Shown here: positions 59,520-64,000 of the stretch, piece after piece | How positions within the stretch are numbered: the first letter of the stretch is position 1 | How the letters are laid out: the number at the start of each line of letters is the position of its first letter | NCBI GenBank assembly: GCA_030424865.1 | Contig: JAUHVR010000004.1 | Span: 186,001 to 250,000 of the forward strand | From: Alphaproteobacteria bacterium | GTDB lineage: Bacteria; Pseudomonadota; Alphaproteobacteria; Rhodobacterales; Rhodobacteraceae | Direction: 5' to 3' | Length of the DNA stretch: 64,000 nucleotides | The notes under the pieces: model-generated | The model's input: only the letters and a program-made list of their open reading frames with translations | What the model was told of the DNA's origin: nothing | Databases searched by the model: none | Made by a program: the position numbers and the translations under genes

Positions 59520-60431
59520 ATGTCCCTTCGACCAACTTTGGAAACCCGCCGCGCCCAGCCGACCATGGAAGGTGCCGGCGTACACCTGCACCGTGCCTTT
59601 GGCTTTCATGACCCGTCCGAGCTGGATCCCTTCCTGCTGTTCGACGACTTCCGCAACGAGTTGCCCGAGCACTATCTGCAGGGTTTTCCCTGGCATCCCC
59701 ATCGCGGGATCGAGACGATCACCTATGTGCTGAACGGCACTGTCGACCACGGGGATTCGCTGGGCAACACCGGCACGCTGGGTGCGGGTGACGTGCAATG
59801 GATGACCGCCGGGTCCGGCATACTGCATCAGGAGATGCCCAAGGGGAACGCCCAGGGCCAGATGCACGGCTTTCAGCTGTGGGCGAACTTGCCTGCCTCG
59901 CTGAAAATGACCGCGCCGCGCTATCAGGACGTTCAGGGCAAGGACATCCCCGAGATCATCGACGATGATGGCACCCGGGTGAAGGTCATTGTCGGCAGTT
60001 TCTGGGGCAAGACCGGGCCGGTTGATGGCATCGCTGCCGATCCGCAGTACCTCGATATCTTTGTCCCGGCGGGCGTACGCAAGACCTTCAAGGTCGACAC
60101 CTACCGTCGCGCCTTTGCCTATATCTTTGACGGGGCGGGCAAATTCGCCGACGCCTCTGACCCGCAGGGCGTACTGCTGGAAAAAGAGGTCATGGGTGAA
60201 GAGCTGAACATCCGCGACCTGTCCGGCAATCGCACGCTGGTGCGGTTCGGTACCGGCGACGAAGTCTCGGTGCAGGCGGGGCCCGAAGGCATACGGTTCC
60301 TGCTGATCTCGGGCGCACCGTTGCAAGAGCCCGTGGCATGGCACGGTCCGATCGTGATGAACACCCGTGCCGAGCTGCAACAGGCGATGACCGAACTGCG
60401 CAACGGCACCTTCATCAAGGCCGCCCACTAG
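59520..60431 (+). CDS. Pirin-family bicupin
   Basis: A 303-aa protein with ribosome site AGAGGAGAA before the ATG. The N-terminal cupin has the iron-binding residues in FPWHPHRGIETITYVLNGTVDHGDS and SGILHQEMP. Pirins are iron-binding bicupins; some have quercetinase activity, others act as redox sensors. The C-terminal cupin has no metal residues. Confidence 0.9.
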   Translation: MSLRPTLETRRAQPTMEGAGVHLHRAFGFHDPSELDPFLLFDDFRNELPEHYLQGFPWHPHRGIETITYVLNGTVDHGDSLGNTGTLGAGDVQWMTAGSGILHQEMPKGNAQGQMHGFQLWANLPASLKMTAPRYQDVQGKDIPEIIDDDGTRVKVIVGSFWGKTGPVDGIAADPQYLDIFVPAGVRKTFKVDTYRRAFAYIFDGAGKFADASDPQGVLLEKEVMGEELNIRDLSGNRTLVRFGTGDEVSVQAGPEGIRFLLISGAPLQEPVAWHGPIVMNTRAELQQAMTELRNGTFIKAAH

Positions 60432-60440
60432 AGCAGTCTG

Positions 60441-61034
60441 CTACTCCGCCGCGCCCACCGCGCGGCGGACCATCCCCCAATAGATCTGTTCCACATCCCC
60501 CAGCCCCAGCCGTCCATCCGGGCGGAACCAGTTCACCACGCCGTTCAGCATCGAGATGATGGCAAGGGTCGATATCTTGGGGTCGTCCAGCGTGAACACC
60601 CCCTCGGCTGCGCCGCGCGCCAGGATGCCTTCGAGTTCGTTTTCATAATCCCTGCGCAAAGCCTCGATCCGTGCGAAGTTCTGCGGCTCGAGGTTGCGCA
60701 GTTCCATGTAGGACACGAACAGCGCCTCGGGCCGGGCAAGGTGGAAGCCGATGTGGAATTTCACAAAGGCTTCAAGCTGTTGCACCGCGTCGCCCTCTGA
60801 TGACGTGGCCTGTCGCGCCTCAAGGATGTCGTGCATGTGCCCTTGCATCAGCGACATCAGAAGGCCTTGCTTGTCAGGCGTGTAATTGTACAACGCCCCC
60901 GCCTGCACGCCCACCTCGGCCGCGATCTGGCGCATAGACACCGCGGCATAGCCATAGCGCGCGAACAGCCGCAGCGCCACGGCGCGTACCTTGGGGCCTG
61001 TCGTCTCGGCGTGTGATCCTGCAGTGCGTGCCAT
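60441..61034 (-). CDS. TetR-family transcriptional regulator
   Basis: A 197-aa repressor. HTH: AVALRLFARYGYAAVSMRQIAAEVGVQAGALYNYTPDKQGLLMSLM. The ligand-binding half has FHIGFHLARPEALFVSYMELRNLEPQNFARIEALRRDYENELEGIL, a pattern shared with regulators of acyl-CoA metabolism. It overlaps no gene. A perfect dyad sits 13 bases upstream of its ATG. Confidence 0.9.
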   Translation of the reverse strand: MARTAGSHAETTGPKVRAVALRLFARYGYAAVSMRQIAAEVGVQAGALYNYTPDKQGLLMSLMQGHMHDILEARQATSSEGDAVQQLEAFVKFHIGFHLARPEALFVSYMELRNLEPQNFARIEALRRDYENELEGILARGAAEGVFTLDDPKISTLAIISMLNGVVNWFRPDGRLGLGDVEQIYWGMVRRAVGAAE

Positions 61035-61047
61035 GAGGTTAAGCTAA

Positions 61048-61063
61048 CTGAACGGGCGTTCAG
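61048..61063. promoter_or_regulatory. TetR operator candidate
   Basis: CTGAACG (61048-61054), GG, CGTTCAG (61057-61063): a perfect 7-base dyad of the size TetR dimers bind, between tetR and the lipoprotein gene. It probably gives autorepression and may control the divergent gene. Confidence 0.65.
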
Positions 61064-61136
61064 ATCAATACCTGCACTTGCCCAGACCCGCGGACTGAGG
61101 CAAAACAGACATGACCAACGCGGACCCGAAACTTCG

Positions 61137-61418
61137 ATGCGCTTTTTCGCAGCCTCCTTGTTGATGTGCCTTTCGGCCTGCACCCAGTTTCCTGAACTGG
61201 ATGCCTGGGATCCCGGTGATCCGAATGCGCCCTACCCCGACCTGTTGCCGCTCAGTGAATTGCTTGGGCCCGAGGCCGAGGTCACGCAGCCTGAACAACG
61301 CGGCGCGATTGAATCGCGCGTGTCCGGCCTGCGCCAGCGCGCGGCGGCGCTGCGGGGATCGGTGGTTGGCCAGCCGGATATCCAACGGATGCAGACCGGC
61401 GTGACGCCCAACGGGTGA
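61137..61418 (+). CDS. Small lipoprotein, 93 aa
   Basis: MRFFAASLLMCLSAC is a short signal peptide with lipobox LSAC. The mature part is acidic and Pro-rich near the N-terminus (TQFPELDAWDPGDPNAPYPDLLPLSELL) and ends in a helical Arg-rich segment (IESRVSGLRQRAAALRGSVV). No further domain. It stands just ahead of hom. Confidence 0.8.
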   Translation: MRFFAASLLMCLSACTQFPELDAWDPGDPNAPYPDLLPLSELLGPEAEVTQPEQRGAIESRVSGLRQRAAALRGSVVGQPDIQRMQTGVTPNG

Positions 61419-61500
61419 GCGCGCAAATTCTGCGCGTTGCACCCTGCCGTCGAACCGGATACAGCACGGCTCAACGTCAATTTCACCACAGGAACCCGCC

Positions 61501-62787
61501 ATGTCTGACCCTTTGCGCCTTGGAATCGCCGGGCTTGGAACCGTTGGGGCTGGCGTGGTGAAGATCGTGCGCCGCAAGCAGGCGCTGCTCGCAGCACGGT
61601 CCGGGCGCGCGATCGAGATCACGGCGGTCTCGGCCCGGAACCGCGACAAGGACCGCGGCGTTCCGCTGGGTGATTATGCCTGGGAAGATGATCCGGTCGC
61701 GCTGGCCAAACGCGATGATGTCGACGTTTTTGTCGAGCTGATCGGCGGCAGCGACGGCCCCGCCAAGGCCGCAACCGAGGCTGCGCTGATGGCTGGCAAG
61801 GATGTCGTCACCGCCAACAAGGCGATGCTGGCCCACCACGGACAGGCCCTGGCGGAACTGGCCGAGGCGAATGGCGCGGCCCTGCGCTTCGAGGCGGCAG
61901 TGGCCGGTGGCATCCCGGTCATCAAGGCCCTGACCGAGGCCCTGGCCGGGAACGAAATCACCCGTGTTCTGGGCGTCATGAACGGCACCTGCAACTACAT
62001 CCTGACCCGCATGGAAAGCGCGGGCCTGAGCTATGACGAGGTTTTTGCCGAAGCCGATCAACTAGGCTATCTCGAGGCAGATCCCAATCTGGACGTCGGA
62101 GGCATCGACGCGGGTCACAAGCTGTCGCTTCTGGCCTCGATCGCCTTTGGCACACAGGTGGCCTTTGATGCCGTCGAACTGGAAGGCATTGGCCGCATCG
62201 GTATCGACGACATCAATGCCGCCGCCGATATGGGCTATAAAATCAAGCTCTTGGGTGTGACCCGGATGACGGGTCGCGGGCTGGAACAGCGCATGACGCC
62301 ATGTCTTGTGCCCTCAAGTTCGCCTCTGGGCCAGCTGGACGGCGGCACCAACATGGTGATCATCGAAGGTGATGACGTTGGTCAGATCGTCCTGCGCGGC
62401 GCAGGCGCCGGCGAGGGCCCGACGGCAAGCGCGGTCATGGGCGATGTGATGGACCTGGCGCGTGGCCTAAGGGTCACGACCTTTGGGGTTTCGGCGTCAA
62501 AGCTGACCCGGGCGACAACGGCCCAGGCCTCGGCCCCCGCGCCCTATTACCTACGCATGCAGCTTCTGGACAAACCCGGCGCGCTGGCAAAAATCGCCTC
62601 GGTTCTGGGCGAAAGTGGTATCTCGATCAATCGGATGCGCCAGTACGGCCACCAGGATATGACCGCGCCAGTCCTGATCGTGACGCATCGCACCACGTTC
62701 CAGGCCATGGAGACCGCGGTGTCAGCAATGAGCGACACAGGGGTGCTCGAATCCGCGCCGGTCGTTTTGCGAATCGAAGACCTATAA
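61501..62787 (+). CDS. hom: Homoserine dehydrogenase
   Basis: A 428-aa enzyme that reduces aspartate semialdehyde to homoserine, the branch-point precursor of methionine and threonine. N-terminal Rossmann LRLGIAGLGTVGAGVV; catalytic segment EAAVAGGIPVIKALTEALAGNEITRVLGVMNGTCNYILTRM; C-terminal ACT domain (MQLLDKPGALAKIASVLGESGISINRMRQYG) for feedback control. Supplies metZ (23528-24712). Confidence 0.95.
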   Translation: MSDPLRLGIAGLGTVGAGVVKIVRRKQALLAARSGRAIEITAVSARNRDKDRGVPLGDYAWEDDPVALAKRDDVDVFVELIGGSDGPAKAATEAALMAGKDVVTANKAMLAHHGQALAELAEANGAALRFEAAVAGGIPVIKALTEALAGNEITRVLGVMNGTCNYILTRMESAGLSYDEVFAEADQLGYLEADPNLDVGGIDAGHKLSLLASIAFGTQVAFDAVELEGIGRIGIDDINAAADMGYKIKLLGVTRMTGRGLEQRMTPCLVPSSSPLGQLDGGTNMVIIEGDDVGQIVLRGAGAGEGPTASAVMGDVMDLARGLRVTTFGVSASKLTRATTAQASAPAPYYLRMQLLDKPGALAKIASVLGESGISINRMRQYGHQDMTAPVLIVTHRTTFQAMETAVSAMSDTGVLESAPVVLRIEDL

Positions 62788-62811
62788 AGGCAGTCAATTC
62801 CGGCAACTTCG

Positions 62812-62884
62812 CGGTATTGTTGCGAAATCTCGCAACCCGAAGGCCATCGACACGCAAATCAATCACCTCAAAGTTGCAATACCG
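62812..62884. promoter_or_regulatory. Nested inverted repeats between hom and the RTX gene
   Basis: CGGTATTG (62812-62819) pairs with CAATACCG (62877-62884). Inside, GTTGCGA (62819-62825), AATC, TCGCAAC (62830-62836) is a tight stem. They could form the hom terminator or a leader structure of the following surface gene. Confidence 0.4.
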
Positions 62885-62991
62885 TAGAGGTTTGCTCTCA
62901 TTTCTGGACTCAACTCAGTGGTGAATGGTTAACTCTGGGTAAACGCGTTGACGCCAAGGCGACGCAAGTAATTTTCAGGGAGGATATTTCT

Positions 62992-64000
62992 ATGCCAGGC
63001 AATGGGAATGGAAATGGTAACGGTAATGGCAACGGAAATGGGAACGGCAACGCCAACCCACCCGTAACCGGCGGCGTCCTGGATGATATCATCGACCTGA
63101 TGTCAGCGACCGATGACCTGCGGGTCAATGCGGGCGATGGCAACGACGAAGTGCTGACTGGCAGCGGAAACGACAGCGTCAACGCAGGCGACGGTGACGA
63201 CAGCGTCACCGGCAATGCCGGAGACGACACCCTGAACGGCGGCGACGGCTCGGACACCGCCAACTTCAACGGTTCGGTTCTTGAATACGTCTGGTCGCAC
63301 GAAAACGGTGGCCGGACCTTTGTCGAGGACACAAACGCGGGCGACGGCGATGACGGCACCGACGAGCTGCGCAACTTCGAATACCTGAATTTCAGCGATT
63401 ACCTTCTGGCCCTTGGCGGGGACAACGCCGCGCTGGTGCTGGGCGAAGATCAATCGGTTGACGAAGATGGCGTCCTTGTCTTCGACGTCAGCGCGCTGGA
63501 TTTCGACGGTGGCACAGTGACCCTGGTGGATTCCTCGGTCACCGGTGGCGGCACCCTGACACTGGCAACGACCACGCCGATCATTCAGGGCATGGGCGTG
63601 GGCGAAACCTTTGGCTTCGTGTTCGACACAAACGGCGCGTACAATGGCCTGAGCAATGGCGATACCGCGCAAGAGACGCTGACGTTCGAGATCTCGGACG
63701 GCCAGGGCAACACCTCGTTGCAGACCTATATCCTGACAATCAACGGCGTGAACGATGCGCCGGTGATCTCGGGTCCCGTCGTGCAGGACGGCTCGGTGCA
63801 GGAAGATGTCGACTTCAGCGCCAATGGCAGCGTGTCTGCGACCGATCCCGATGTGAATGACACACTGACGTTCAGCGTCGATGGCGGCGGCGTCGGAACC
63901 TATGGCACGCTTACGGTGGACCCGGTGACCGGGACCTATTCCTATCTGCTCAGCAACAACGCACCGAATGTGCAGGCACTGGCCGAAAATTCGAATGTGA
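62992..64000 (+). CDS. Large RTX/VCBS surface protein, 5' part, cut by window edge
   Basis: From ATG 62992 (AGGGAGGA upstream), at least 336 codons, open at the right edge. Residues 3-22 are about ten Gly-Asn pairs, then NPPVTGGVLDDIIDLMSATDDLRVNAGDGNDEV. RTX calcium-binding nonapeptides (GSGNDSVNAGDGDDS, GGDGSDTA) come next, followed by VCBS/cadherin-like domains (VNDAPVISGPVVQDGSVQEDVDFSANGSVSATDPD; GTYGTLTVDPVTGTYSYLL). Such proteins are exported by type I systems and act in adhesion and biofilms. No classical signal peptide. Confidence 0.85.
   Translation, partial: MPGNGNGNGNGNGNGNGNGNANPPVTGGVLDDIIDLMSATDDLRVNAGDGNDEVLTGSGNDSVNAGDGDDSVTGNAGDDTLNGGDGSDTANFNGSVLEYVWSHENGGRTFVEDTNAGDGDDGTDELRNFEYLNFSDYLLALGGDNAALVLGEDQSVDEDGVLVFDVSALDFDGGTVTLVDSSVTGGGTLTLATTTPIIQGMGVGETFGFVFDTNGAYNGLSNGDTAQETLTFEISDGQGNTSLQTYILTINGVNDAPVISGPVVQDGSVQEDVDFSANGSVSATDPDVNDTLTFSVDGGGVGTYGTLTVDPVTGTYSYLLSNNAPNVQALAENSNV

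Overview
The window is about 62-65% GC alphaproteobacterial chromosome, almost certainly Rhodobacteraceae (Roseobacter group). The markers are a DUF1127 gene followed by a CcsR/cuckoo hairpin array, a SAM-II riboswitch on metZ, a soxB-D-A-G operon, a gene-transfer-agent-type 3TM holin, nrdR-ribD, dnaG-rpoD and a Mu-like prophage of the type seen in this family. No rRNA or tRNA gene was found.

Layout. (1) 1-~11,470: one end of a Mu-like transposable prophage, read right to left. It holds a repressor, an early operator region, small early genes, a ParB-like protein, a MuA-type DDE transposase, a MuB-type ATPase, GemA, a Mor-like activator and a lysis block (GH108 endolysin, 3TM holin). The structural genes lie beyond the left edge. 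(2) 11,521-12,769: a low-GC luxR-luxI quorum-sensing pair starting within about 50 bases of the inferred phage end. (3) 13,217-18,716: apbC, a DUF1127 gene, then twelve hairpins in six pairs, all with the same CUCCUCCUCCC-type loop and stems that co-vary, ending in a terminator before valS. This is the standout feature. (4) 18,777-24,850: a ThDP decarboxylase coupled to trkH, a DUF1127-like small gene, folE2, and metZ behind a SAM-II aptamer with its own terminator. (5) 24,968-29,739: alpha/beta hydrolase, GST, a UvrD/PcrA helicase and ribE. (6) 29,835-34,421: capsule genes kpsS, an OPX lipoprotein and kpsC, lying between ribE and ribD on the opposite strand. (7) 34,437-43,936: ribD-nrdR, yjbQ, a dienelactone hydrolase, a hlyU-family gene, a qorR/qorB-like divergent pair, rpoD and dnaG. 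(8) 44,059-49,964: the sarcosine oxidase operon with an extra periplasmic Cys-rich gene between soxB and soxD. (9) 50,092-57,801: glutamate dehydrogenase flanked by two diverged copies, mirror-image, of a three-gene Tad-pilus set (VWA TadG-like, TadE-like, third pseudopilin-like). (10) 57,821-64,000: a membrane protein, a beta-hydroxyacid dehydrogenase, pirin, a TetR regulator, a lipoprotein, hom, and the start of a large Gly-Asn/RTX/VCBS surface protein cut by the right edge.

How the parts work together. The prophage early genes form one overlapping leftward operon controlled from a divergent operator region. metZ and hom belong to methionine/threonine supply, with metZ under SAM control. 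The DUF1127-CcsR unit is, by analogy to Rhodobacter sphaeroides, a stress-induced mRNA whose 3' end is processed into sRNAs; here there would be six of them. The Tad triads, capsule genes, RTX protein and AHL system all point to a surface-attached lifestyle.
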